Shown here in pieces: positions 56,453-64,000 of a DNA stretch of 64,000 nucleotides (the first letter of the stretch is position 1; each line of letters starts with the position of its first letter). The DNA lies in assembly GCA_965216915.1 (NCBI GenBank), contig CBDCGS010000001.1:62001-126000 (forward strand), read 5' to 3'. Below the pieces are notes generated by a model, which was given only the letters and a program-made list of their open reading frames with translations, did no database searches and was not told the origin of the DNA. A program made the position numbers and the translations under genes. Source of the DNA: CBDCGS01 sp965216915 (GTDB lineage Bacteria; Pseudomonadota; Alphaproteobacteria; UBA828).

Positions 56453-57324
56453 TCGCTCGCTCCGAGGACACAGGGCTCGTGCGCGCCGAGCGACCGCGCC
56501 TCGCCTTGCAACGCGAGATAGGCCGCCTCGATCAAGCCGCGCGCGCGCATCGCCTCCGCGACGGCCGCGCCACGCTCCAAGGCGTCCGCGATCGCGGCGG
56601 GCGCGAGCGGCGGCACTGCCATAGTAACGAGCCGCTCGCCGAGATCGCTCTCGCCGCGCACCGCGGTCGCCGGCGCGCGTTCGATCTCGGGATCGTCGCA
56701 ATCGACGGCGTTGGCGATCAGCGTCGCCGCCGCGTCCGCCGCGGCCGCCGTGCGCGCGAGCACGGTCACCGCGTCCGCAATACCAAGCGATTGCGAGCGA
56801 CCGCGCCAGCCCGAGGTCGCGAGTCCGCGCACGGGTGAGGCTGCCTCGAGGGTGACGCGCGCGTCGATGGCGGGCGTGTCGGCGACGGTGACGACGCCCG
56901 CGGCCAGGCTCTCGCCGGCGGCGAGGTGAAACGCGATGTCGCCGCCATTGTTGACGTAGGCCCGCGCAAGGCGGCCGCCGACCCCCGCGAGCAGCGCCGC
57001 CAAAACCTCGTCGGCCACGGCGCCCGCGACCGCCGCCATCGGGGTGATGAACGCGTCGCGGTGCGGCCAGGCGGCCTCGCCCATGCGGCGCGCCACGGCT
57101 CCGCGCAGGAGCGGCCGCGCCTCGCAGAGCGGCTGGCGCAGCAGCGGCAGCTCCGCGACCAGCTCGTCGAGCAGGGCTTCGAAGCGCCCGGCCGCCGCGC
57201 GGTAGGCGGCCGTTACTTCGTCCTGCATGCCGAAGGCCTCGGCCACGATATCGATCGGCCCGTGACGGAGGTGAAGCCGCTTGCCGTCGGGCAGCAAGGC
57301 CGCGCGCGGCCATTCGACACTCAT
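56449..57324 (-). CDS. UPF0280 family protein (ApbE-like fold)
   Basis: The 291-residue protein matches UPF0280. Its blocks are RLHLRHGPIDIVAEAFG, TPMAAVAGAVADEVLAALLA, RAYVNNGGDIAFHLAAGE, GLATSGWRGRSQSLGIADAV and TLIANAVDCDDP. NNGGDIAF and the Asp-rich late motif are shared with ApbE flavin transferases, which attach FMN to Ser/Thr of target proteins; a similar role here is inference. The gene overlaps the neighbours on both sides by four bases. It lies directly after the 6-hydroxynicotinate-reductase-like gene, the obvious candidate partner. Confidence 0.88.
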   Translation of the reverse strand: MSVEWPRAALLPDGKRLHLRHGPIDIVAEAFGMQDEVTAAYRAAAGRFEALLDELVAELPLLRQPLCEARPLLRGAVARRMGEAAWPHRDAFITPMAAVAGAVADEVLAALLAGVGGRLARAYVNNGGDIAFHLAAGESLAAGVVTVADTPAIDARVTLEAASPVRGLATSGWRGRSQSLGIADAVTVLARTAAAADAAATLIANAVDCDDPEIERAPATAVRGESDLGERLVTMAVPPLAPAAIADALERGAAVAEAMRARGLIEAAYLALQGEARSLGAHEPCVLGASE

Positions 57325-58790
57325 GGCTTGCCCTTTCCGGCGGGCCACGCCTTGCCTTCGGGCCAGGGCTCGACACGATGCTCGGTTTTGGCGATCGCCT
57401 CCTCGAGCGGTACGACGCGGTCGACATGGCCGCCGAGCGCTGCGTAGTCGGCGCGGCTCAGCGTGAACTCGATGGGCGCGACCAGCGCCGGCGTCGGCAC
57501 ATAGCCGAAGGAGCCGGCGGGCATCTCTCTCACATCGACCATGAAGGTGATGCCGCCGCCCGGCCAGACATAGACCGGCGCGCCGCCCGCCGTGACCTTG
57601 GTGAGCGCGGCGCGGACCGAGCGCGTGAGCCGGACCGGGTTCTCGGTCACGCCCGCGCGCAGGCTGCCGCCCGCGCCGGCCATAAACAGAACGGTGCAGA
57701 GCGCCGGCTCGGCATTTTCGGCGATGCGCTCGACCACCGCCTCGATCGCAGGCGGCATGGGCGCGGGCCGCGGCACCAGCGCCTCGTCGAGCTCGAACCA
57801 GGCGGCATCCTCGCCGGTGGTCGAGACCATGTGCAGGCGCAAGCCTGGCCAGGCGCGCTTGGGGTCGATCCTCTCGATGATCTCGAGGGGATCTGCGATG
57901 TCGGTCGCGGCCCAGCCGCCACCCTTGTTCGCGACCTGAAAGTAGCGGCCGGGTGTCGACTTGCGACCGCGGATACGAATGCCCGAATGCGGCATGTCGA
58001 GGAAACGGCCCGCCTGATGCTCGGTGAGCACGCCGGTGATCTGATCGTCGATCACGATCACCTCGTCGGCGTGGCCGTACCATTGCTGCGCGAAGATGCC
58101 CATCGCCGCCGAGCCGCAGCCGACACGCATGCGCTCCTCGCGTTGCCCGTTGATGACCGGCGCCTGGCCGGCCTGGACCACGAGCTCGGCCCCGTCGTCG
58201 ATGGAAAGCGTCACCGGCTTGCCCTCGCACATCGCGAGCAGCGCCTCGCAGGTCACGGTGCCTTCGCGCTTCGAGCCCCCCGTGAAGTGCCGCACGCCGC
58301 CGAGCGACAGCATCTGCGAGCCATACTCGGCCGTCGTGACGTGCCCGATCTCCTCACCGTCGCAGCGCACGGAGGCCTGCTCGGGCCCGATATGCCGGTC
58401 GGTGTCGATCTTCACCTTGACGCCGCAATAGCTGAAGATGCCCTCCGACACGACGGTGACCATGTCGACGCCGTCAACATCGGCTGACACAATGAAGGGC
58501 GCGGGCTTGTAGTCCGGATAGGTCGTGCCCGAGCCGATGCCGGTGACGAAGCGCTCCGGCGGGCGGATCATCTCGCCATCCCAGCCCTCGGCGCCTTCCA
58601 TGAACGGTACGAGCTGCGCCGCGCGCTCGGCAATGACCAGCGGATCGAGGCGCGTCAGCACGCCCTCGACATTGGCGTAACGGTCGCACGCGCCGGCTTG
58701 CCCCACGCGGATGCGGCAGAGCACCGGGCAGGCATCGCAGCGAATGATGCCGTCGTCGGTGCCGCGTCGCGGCTGCGCGCTCTCAGCCAT
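57321..58790 (-). CDS. 6-hydroxynicotinate reductase-like iron-sulfur protein
   Basis: The 489-residue protein begins with a ferredoxin-like cluster site (IRCDACPVLCRIRVGQAGAC, cysteines spaced CxxCxxxC...C). RFVTGIGSGTTYPDYKPAPF, VVSEGIFSYCGVKVKID, RMRVGCGSAAMGIFAQQW and VWPGGGITFMVDV follow. It resembles Hnr of Eubacterium barkeri, which reduces 6-hydroxynicotinate to the tetrahydro compound using ferredoxin. In aerobes the true substrate is uncertain. The ATG at 58790 overlaps the molybdenum hydroxylase stop by eight bases. The gene lies between a hydroxylase and a flavin-transferase-like gene, in line with a ring-reduction step. Confidence 0.85.
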   Translation of the reverse strand: MAESAQPRRGTDDGIIRCDACPVLCRIRVGQAGACDRYANVEGVLTRLDPLVIAERAAQLVPFMEGAEGWDGEMIRPPERFVTGIGSGTTYPDYKPAPFIVSADVDGVDMVTVVSEGIFSYCGVKVKIDTDRHIGPEQASVRCDGEEIGHVTTAEYGSQMLSLGGVRHFTGGSKREGTVTCEALLAMCEGKPVTLSIDDGAELVVQAGQAPVINGQREERMRVGCGSAAMGIFAQQWYGHADEVIVIDDQITGVLTEHQAGRFLDMPHSGIRIRGRKSTPGRYFQVANKGGGWAATDIADPLEIIERIDPKRAWPGLRLHMVSTTGEDAAWFELDEALVPRPAPMPPAIEAVVERIAENAEPALCTVLFMAGAGGSLRAGVTENPVRLTRSVRAALTKVTAGGAPVYVWPGGGITFMVDVREMPAGSFGYVPTPALVAPIEFTLSRADYAALGGHVDRVVPLEEAIAKTEHRVEPWPEGKAWPAGKGKP

Positions 58791-61521
58791 CGGATGCCGC
58801 CTGGGCACGCAGCGCTGCGCGGAGCCGGTGGGGCAAGACGGGCACCCGCGTCATGCGCACGCCGGTCGCGTGCCGGATCGCCCCCAGGATCGCGGGCGCG
58901 GTCGGCACCAAGCCGGGCTCACCGACGCCCTTCGCGCCATAGGGACCAAGCGGTTCTTGGTCTTCCACGAGGATCACCTCGATCTCCGGAACATCGCCGA
59001 TCGTCGGGATCAGGTAATCATGCAGGTTCTCGGTGCGTCCGGGGACATATTCTTCCATCAGCGCCATGCCGAGACCCTGCGCGATGCCGCCATGGATCTG
59101 CCCCTCGACCTGCGTCGGGTTGATCGCGCGCCCGACATCGTGGGCCGCGATGATGCGCCGCACCAGGGTCGTGCCGAGGTCGATATCGACATCGACCACC
59201 GCAAGCTGCGCGGCGAAGGCGTAGGTGGCATAGGGCTCACCCTGGCCGTCGGCGTCGAGCGTCTTGGTCGGCGGATCGAAATAGCCGTCGCCGCGCGCGA
59301 CCACGCCGCCCTCGTCCGCCGGCAGCGCCGCGAGCGCCACGCTGTGGCGGCGCGTGCCCTCGGTGACGTCCAGGTGACCGTCGCGCAGGCTCAGCCGTGC
59401 ATCATCGCCTGCGTTCGCGAGGCGCAGGAGCGCTGCACGCAAGGCCTCACCGGCACGCTGCGCGGCCTTGCCCGACACGAAGGTCTGGCGCGAGGCCGAG
59501 GTCTTGCCGGCATCCGCGGTCAAATCCGTGTCACCCACCACCTGGCGGATCTGCGCGACCGGCACGCCGAGCGCCTCGGCGCAGATCTGCGCCATGATCG
59601 TGCTCGAGCCCTGGCCGATATCGACCGCGCCGTTATAGAGCGTGACGATTCCTGAGCGATCGAGCGTCACGTGCATCGTCGAGGGGTTGGCGATCCCGGT
59701 GTTGCCAACGCCGTACCACATGCAGCCGATGCCGACGCCCCGCCGCGTCGGCCCGTCGGCAGCCGCGCCGGAAGCGGCCTCGGCCAGCGCGTCGGCCCAG
59801 CGGGGCGCGAGCGCGTCGAGGCATTGGCCGAGCCCGGCGCTCGCCGTGAGCCGCTGGCCGGTCGCCGTCTCTTGGCCGGCGCGGAGCGCGTTGCGCCGTC
59901 GGATCTCCAGGCGGTCGATGCCGAGCGCCTCTGCGAGATCGTCCATCAGCGTCTCATGCGCGATTGCCGCCTGCGGCACGCCGAAGCCGCGAAACGCCCC
60001 CGACGGCGGGCCATTGGTATGGATGGCGCGTCCGCGCGCCGAGACGTTGGGCACGTGGTAGGGACCCGTCGCATGAACCGGCACACGCCCCGCGACCGTC
60101 GGCCCCCAGGAAGCGTAGGCGCCGGTATCGAAATCCGCGTCGAACTCGACCGTCTGAAGAATGCCGGCCCGATCGCACCCGAAGCGCGCGCGGATCGCCG
60201 CCGGGTGTCGTTTGGTCGACGAGGCCATACTCTCGGGCCGATGGTAGACGCAGGCCACCGGGCGATCGAGACGCCAGGCCGCACAGGCAATGAGCGGTTG
60301 CACCGAGACGTCGAGCTTGCCGCCGAAGCCGCCGCCGCACGCGGTCGGGCGAATGCGCACCTGCGCCGGTTGCAGGCCGAGCACGCGCGCCGTCGCGTCG
60401 CGGTCCAGATAAGGGGTCTGGGTGGAGACGTGCAGCTCGATGCGCTCGCCCAGCCGCCGCGCCCAGCCCGCCTCCGGCTCGATGTAAGCGTGCTCGACGA
60501 AGGTCGTGTCGAAGCGCCCCTCGGCGTGCGCCGCGCACGCCATGGCGACGGCGCCACGCGCCACACGGCCCTCGACGAGCACGTTGCCGGCACGCTCGGC
60601 GTGGATGAGCGGCGCGTTCTCCGCGGTGGCCGCCGCCATGCCGAGCACCGGAGCGCGAGGCGCATAGGCAATCGGCACGTCCTCGTCGCGGATCGCGTCG
60701 AGCGCGGCCTGCGTGCCCACCAGGGCCACCACCGCCTCGCCGCGATAGCGCACGAGGCCATCGGCAAGCACGGGCTGATCTTGAATAGTGTCGTAAACGC
60801 CGAAGCGATTGACGGGAATATCCGCCGCCGAGAGCACGTATGCGAGGCCACGGGCGGTCATGAACCCGTCGAGGTCGCCGAGCGTGACGCGGGCGGCTGC
60901 ATGCGGTGAGCGCACCACGCGGAGCCACAGCGCGTCCGCCGGGATCGCATCGGCCCCGTAGCGCTCGCTGCCGGTGATCTTGCCCTGACCATCGACCTTC
61001 TCGATGCGCGCGCCGACCGGGCCCGCGCCGGGTGCCGAAACCGCGGCGGCCGCCTCCTCTCCCGCCGCGTCGAGCACCGCCTCGACGATCTTGCGGTAGC
61101 CCGTGCACCGGCACAGCACGCCGCCGAGCGCGTCCGTCACGTCCGCCTCGCGCGGCGCCCGCGCCTCGCGCAGAAGCGCGGTCGCCGCCATCAGCATGCC
61201 GGGCGTGCAAATGCCGCACTGCGCAGCGCCGTGGCGCGCGAAGGCCGCCTGCAGCGCATTGAGATCGCCGCCCTCGGCGAGGCCCTCGACCGTCGTCACC
61301 GCGCGGCCCGCCGCCTGGCCGACCGCCACCATGCAGCTGCAGACCTGCGCCCCGTCGAGCAGCACCGTGCAGGCCCCGCAGTCGCCGGCATCGCAGCCGA
61401 CTTTGGTGCCGGTGAGCCCGAGATCATCGCGCAAGGCGGCCGCGAGCCGCTTGACCGGCGGCACGGTCACCACGACGTCGCGTCCGTTGACCGCGAATGC
61501 GATGGTGTGCGCGTCGCTCAT
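58783..61521 (-). CDS. Molybdenum hydroxylase, fused 2Fe-2S and molybdopterin subunits
   Basis: The 912-residue protein fuses two usually separate subunits. Residues 1-155 are the iron-sulfur part (GCDAGDCGACTVLLDG, QCGICTPGMLMAATALL, CRCTGYRKIVEAVL). Residues 165-905 are the xanthine-dehydrogenase-type molybdopterin part (TACGGGFGGKLDVSVQPLIA, GAFRGFGVPQA, DIGQGSSTIMAQI, GAKGVGEPGLVPTAPAI with the catalytic Glu). Such enzymes hydroxylate N-heteroaromatic rings with water as oxygen source. The FAD subunit is encoded upstream and overlaps by four bases. Nicotinate or a related heterocycle is a candidate substrate from context only. Confidence 0.94.
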   Translation of the reverse strand: MSDAHTIAFAVNGRDVVVTVPPVKRLAAALRDDLGLTGTKVGCDAGDCGACTVLLDGAQVCSCMVAVGQAAGRAVTTVEGLAEGGDLNALQAAFARHGAAQCGICTPGMLMAATALLREARAPREADVTDALGGVLCRCTGYRKIVEAVLDAAGEEAAAAVSAPGAGPVGARIEKVDGQGKITGSERYGADAIPADALWLRVVRSPHAAARVTLGDLDGFMTARGLAYVLSAADIPVNRFGVYDTIQDQPVLADGLVRYRGEAVVALVGTQAALDAIRDEDVPIAYAPRAPVLGMAAATAENAPLIHAERAGNVLVEGRVARGAVAMACAAHAEGRFDTTFVEHAYIEPEAGWARRLGERIELHVSTQTPYLDRDATARVLGLQPAQVRIRPTACGGGFGGKLDVSVQPLIACAAWRLDRPVACVYHRPESMASSTKRHPAAIRARFGCDRAGILQTVEFDADFDTGAYASWGPTVAGRVPVHATGPYHVPNVSARGRAIHTNGPPSGAFRGFGVPQAAIAHETLMDDLAEALGIDRLEIRRRNALRAGQETATGQRLTASAGLGQCLDALAPRWADALAEAASGAAADGPTRRGVGIGCMWYGVGNTGIANPSTMHVTLDRSGIVTLYNGAVDIGQGSSTIMAQICAEALGVPVAQIRQVVGDTDLTADAGKTSASRQTFVSGKAAQRAGEALRAALLRLANAGDDARLSLRDGHLDVTEGTRRHSVALAALPADEGGVVARGDGYFDPPTKTLDADGQGEPYATYAFAAQLAVVDVDIDLGTTLVRRIIAAHDVGRAINPTQVEGQIHGGIAQGLGMALMEEYVPGRTENLHDYLIPTIGDVPEIEVILVEDQEPLGPYGAKGVGEPGLVPTAPAILGAIRHATGVRMTRVPVLPHRLRAALRAQAASDG

Positions 61522-62387
61522 GGTGACGCGGCCTCCGGGGCGCCAAGGCGCGCGCCAAGCGCCGCGAGCACACGACGCGTCACGGTGAGCGCGGCATCGC
61601 CCCGATAGGCCGCCGAGCCGCGGACATCATCGATCGGCGCGAGCCCGGCGAGGTGGCGCGCCTCGGCGGCGGCGCCGAGGGTGCCGTCGCACGGCCGACC
61701 AACCAGCGCGTCCTCCAACGCCTGCAGCCGGCGCGCGACGGGTGAGCAAGCGCCGAGCGAAACCGCGGCGCGCGCGACACGGCCCGCGGCATCGACCTCG
61801 AGGGCCGCCGCCGCCATCACGATCGAGATCACGAGATAGCGCCGCGCGCCGAGCTTGAGGAACGCACCGCCCGCCCGCGTGCCCGCAGGCTTCGGAATGC
61901 GCACGCCGAGCACCATCTGATCCGACGCGAGCACCGTCTCCCGGTTGCCGCGCACCAGCGCGCCGAGCGGCGCCAGCGTTTGCGCCGAGGCCGACGCGAT
62001 CTCGACCGTCGCATCGAGGCTCAGCAGCACCGGGATTCCGTCGGCAGCCGGCGATGCGTTGCAGATATTGCCGCACACCGTGCCGACGTTTTGGATTTGC
62101 GCACCGCCGATCTCGCGAGCGGCCGCTTTCAGGCCGTCGAACCAGGGCGGCAGGTGCGCGCGCAGCACATCCGTCCAGGTGGCAAGCGCCGGGAGGCGCC
62201 AATGGTCGTCGCGCTCCTCGATCGCGCGCAACCCCTCGAGCCCCGAAATATCGAGCACATCGTCGTCGAGCGGGCGCCCGACGCGGGCGGGATAGAAATC
62301 GGTGCCACCGGCGAGGATCGTCCAGCGACCGGCGTTCAACGCGGCGAGCGCATCCTCAAGGTGGGCAGGACGAAAATACTGAGGCAT
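61518..62387 (-). CDS. FAD-binding subunit of the molybdenum hydroxylase (CoxM-like)
   Basis: The 289-residue subunit has ILAGGTDFYPARVGR (first FAD motif), a second site around GGAQIQNVGTVCGNICNASP and ADGIPVLLSLDATVEIAS. FLKLGARRYLVISIVMAAAA follows. The order is that of the medium subunit of CO dehydrogenase/xanthine dehydrogenase. It carries electrons from the 2Fe-2S clusters to the acceptor. It is the first gene of the long minus-strand operon; its start at 62387 faces the divergent dehydrogenase gene across 136 bases, which should hold both promoters. Confidence 0.93.
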   Translation of the reverse strand: MPQYFRPAHLEDALAALNAGRWTILAGGTDFYPARVGRPLDDDVLDISGLEGLRAIEERDDHWRLPALATWTDVLRAHLPPWFDGLKAAAREIGGAQIQNVGTVCGNICNASPAADGIPVLLSLDATVEIASASAQTLAPLGALVRGNRETVLASDQMVLGVRIPKPAGTRAGGAFLKLGARRYLVISIVMAAAALEVDAAGRVARAAVSLGACSPVARRLQALEDALVGRPCDGTLGAAAEARHLAGLAPIDDVRGSAAYRGDAALTVTRRVLAALGARLGAPEAASP

Positions 62388-62523
62388 CGAGGGCGCAAGG
62401 CTAGGCGGCGCCCGGCCGGACGCTGGTTCGACCGATCAATCGCATCGAACGGTCTTAGCACCCTTGCCGGACCGCCGGAAGCCCGCATAATCGCGGCCCG
62501 AACGAGACCCCGAGGACGGATTG

Positions 62524-63579
62524 ATGACGCACTATCGGATCGCAGCCCTGCCCGGCGACGGGATCGGCCAAGAAGTTCTGCCTGAAGCCATGCGGGTTCT
62601 CGAAGCCGCAGGCCGCCGCTTCGACATCGGCTTCGACTGGCAACATTTCGACTGGAGCTGCGAGACCTATACCAAGACCGGGCGGATGATGCCCGAGGAC
62701 GGCGTCGAGCAACTCGCCGCTTTCGATGCGATCTTCCTCGGCGCGGTCGGCTTTCCCGGCGTTCCCGACCATGTCTCGCTCTGGGGCCTCTTGATCCCGC
62801 TGCGGCGCGCCTTCCGCCAGTACATCAACCTGCGCCCGATCAAGCTGCTCAAAGGGGTCACCTCGCCGCTCGCGGGCCGAAGCGCGGGCGAGATCGACTT
62901 CGTGATCGTGCGCGAGAACAACGAGGGCGAATATTCCGAGATGGGCGGGCGCATCTACGCGGGCACCGACCAGGAGACGGTGATCCAGGAGAGCGTGTTC
63001 ACCCGCGCCGGGGTCGACCGCGCGCTCCGCTTCGCGTTCGCTCTCGCCGAGCGCCGGCGCAAGCATGTCACCTCGGCAACCAAATCGAACGGCATCATCC
63101 ACACGATGCCCTATTGGGACGAGCGGTTCGCGGCGATCGGAGCGGAGTTTCCGGGCGTCGAGGCCGACCAGTTCCACATCGACATCCTGAGCGCGCACTT
63201 CGTGCAGCATCCGGATTGGTTCGACGTGGTCGTCGGCAGCAACCTCTTCGGCGATATCCTGTCGGACCTCGGCGCCGCCGTGGTTGGCGGCATGGGTCTC
63301 GCACCGGCGGCCAACATCAACCCCGAGGGCGCGCATCCCTCGATGTTCGAGCCGGTGCACGGATCGGCACCAGACATCGCGGGCAAGGCCATCGCCAACC
63401 CCGTCGCGCAGATCTGGACCGGCGCCATGATGCTCGATCATCTCGGCCACGGCGACGCGGCGCGCGCGATCGAGGCGGCGATCGAGGCCGTGCTCGCGGA
63501 GGGTGCGGTGCTCACACCCGATCTCGGCGGCAGCGCCAAAACGTCGGACGTGGGCAAAGCCATCGCCGACGCCCTCTAA
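62524..63579 (+). CDS. Tartrate/isopropylmalate-type dehydrogenase
   Basis: The 351-residue enzyme is a beta-decarboxylating dehydrogenase. It has IAALPGDGIGQEVLPEAMRV, AIFLGAVGFPGVPDHVSLWG, YINLRPIKLLKGVTSPL, DFVIVRENNEGEYSEMGGRI and VTSATKSNGI (catalytic Lys region). GSNLFGDILSDLGAAVVGGM and EPVHGSAPDIAGKAIANP follow. The VSLWG block and ENNEGEYSEMGGR point to the tartrate/D-malate dehydrogenase subgroup rather than LeuB. The ATG at 62524 follows an in-frame TTG. It is divergent from the heterocycle operon and may process a hydroxy-diacid end product; a role in general metabolism is the alternative. Confidence 0.9.
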   Translation: MTHYRIAALPGDGIGQEVLPEAMRVLEAAGRRFDIGFDWQHFDWSCETYTKTGRMMPEDGVEQLAAFDAIFLGAVGFPGVPDHVSLWGLLIPLRRAFRQYINLRPIKLLKGVTSPLAGRSAGEIDFVIVRENNEGEYSEMGGRIYAGTDQETVIQESVFTRAGVDRALRFAFALAERRRKHVTSATKSNGIIHTMPYWDERFAAIGAEFPGVEADQFHIDILSAHFVQHPDWFDVVVGSNLFGDILSDLGAAVVGGMGLAPAANINPEGAHPSMFEPVHGSAPDIAGKAIANPVAQIWTGAMMLDHLGHGDAARAIEAAIEAVLAEGAVLTPDLGGSAKTSDVGKAIADAL

Positions 63580-63594
63580 ACAAGGGGCGCAGGC

Positions 63595-63999
63595 CTACAG
63601 GTCGGCGTGCCGGATCGGCGTCAGGCTATCCAGCCCGGTTGGAAGTTCGCTGAGGATAAATTCGGCGCGCCGCCTCGGGGACCCGGCCCGCGGCGTCGGG
63701 AACGTGTCATGCCACGCGTTCGTCTTGACCATCATGGCACAGAGACGTGTGCCAATATCAGATTGGCACTCGCGCACCAGCGTCTTCATTTGCTGGAAGC
63801 GCTCGCCCGAGATCTCGGTCCACATGTCGCCGGTCCGCGTCTCGAACGTGTCGAGCACGCAATCGACGTCACCCGAAATGCCCTTGAGTCGATTGCCGAT
63901 TGCGAAGCACATCTTGATGCTCGAGCCGTTGATGCTTTTTTCGACGCCCCTCTCGAGCTCCCGAACCCAGCGAAGAATGTCTGCGATGGCCGGTTTCAC
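63595..63999 (-). CDS. Hypothetical protein, possibly partial at window edge
   Basis: The frame ends at 63595 and is open to the right edge, with a possible GTG start at 63999. At least 134 residues are visible: ADILRWVRELERGVEKSING, CVLDTFETRTGDMWTEISG, MKTLVRECQSDIGTRLCAMM and a C-terminal RRRAEFILSELPTG. It is a mixed helical protein of no family I recognise. Codon use fits the genome. The true start may lie outside the window. Confidence 0.5.
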   Translation of the reverse strand: MKPAIADILRWVRELERGVEKSINGSSIKMCFAIGNRLKGISGDVDCVLDTFETRTGDMWTEISGERFQQMKTLVRECQSDIGTRLCAMMVKTNAWHDTFPTPRAGSPRRRAEFILSELPTGLDSLTPIRHADL

Positions 64000-64000
64000 G

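Noticed and set aside
56453..57427. N-terminal extension of HyuA by more than 300 codons
   Set aside because: The extension is the UPF0280 gene read in another frame. VGVDVGGTFTD, the true family start, follows the ATG at 56452.

Overview
The window is high-GC chromosomal DNA with densely packed genes. It looks alphaproteobacterial. The support is a Zur-znuCB operon, DUF1036-like and DUF1491 proteins, SAM-II riboswitches in front of metF-metH, CtrA-like boxes, and a PrsK/PrsR (exosortase-A-associated) exopolysaccharide locus. No rRNA, tRNA, CRISPR array, transposase or integrase was seen, so the genus cannot be named.

Layout. 0-7.2 kb: the end of a CoA-transferase gene, a glutathione-transferase gene remnant, a GntR regulator, two secreted proteins, and a four-gene catabolic operon (CitE-like lyase, 4-hydroxybutyryl-CoA-dehydratase/HpaB-like flavoprotein, SnoaL-like protein, alpha/beta hydrolase). 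7.2-16.7 kb: mostly housekeeping, with a FkbM methyltransferase, aspS, zur-znuC-znuB behind a Zur box, a hydrolase, hisI, an SRAP protein, two secreted tandem paralogues, an SDR and an unlisted 53-residue membrane protein. 16.8-35 kb: an exopolysaccharide locus with prsK/prsR, an initiating sugar transferase, two GT4 glycosyltransferases, an O-antigen-ligase-like protein, a UDP-GlcNAc 2-epimerase, an export lipoprotein, a chain-length regulator and a tyrosine autokinase. It is interrupted by a dpaL/LLM-oxidoreductase pair on the other strand. No exosortase lies in the window.

35.1-36.6 kb is an AT-richer two-gene cassette: a protein of unknown family plus a PtuB-like HNH nuclease, a possible defence module. 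36.7-45.7 kb holds a DHH phosphoesterase, an SDR, a CHASE2 adenylate cyclase and the metF-metH operon. In front of metF lie two SAM-II riboswitches in tandem with a terminator between them. 45.7-51.2 kb holds a DusA-type tRNA-dihydrouridine synthase, a lone HyuA-type hydantoinase, a DUF1491 protein and a hybrid histidine kinase.

51.2-63.6 kb is a second catabolic locus. A long minus-strand run, mostly joined by overlaps of a few bases, encodes a FAD subunit, a fused 2Fe-2S/molybdenum hydroxylase, a 6-hydroxynicotinate-reductase-like protein, a UPF0280 (ApbE-like) protein, HyuA, HyuB, a nitroreductase and a GST. A tartrate/isopropylmalate-type dehydrogenase is divergent. Read together it suggests hydroxylation, reduction and ATP-dependent ring opening of an N-heterocycle such as nicotinate. 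The strongest observations are the tandem SAM-II leader, the matched pair of EPS promoters with GGTTAA elements, the HNH cassette and the heterocycle operon.
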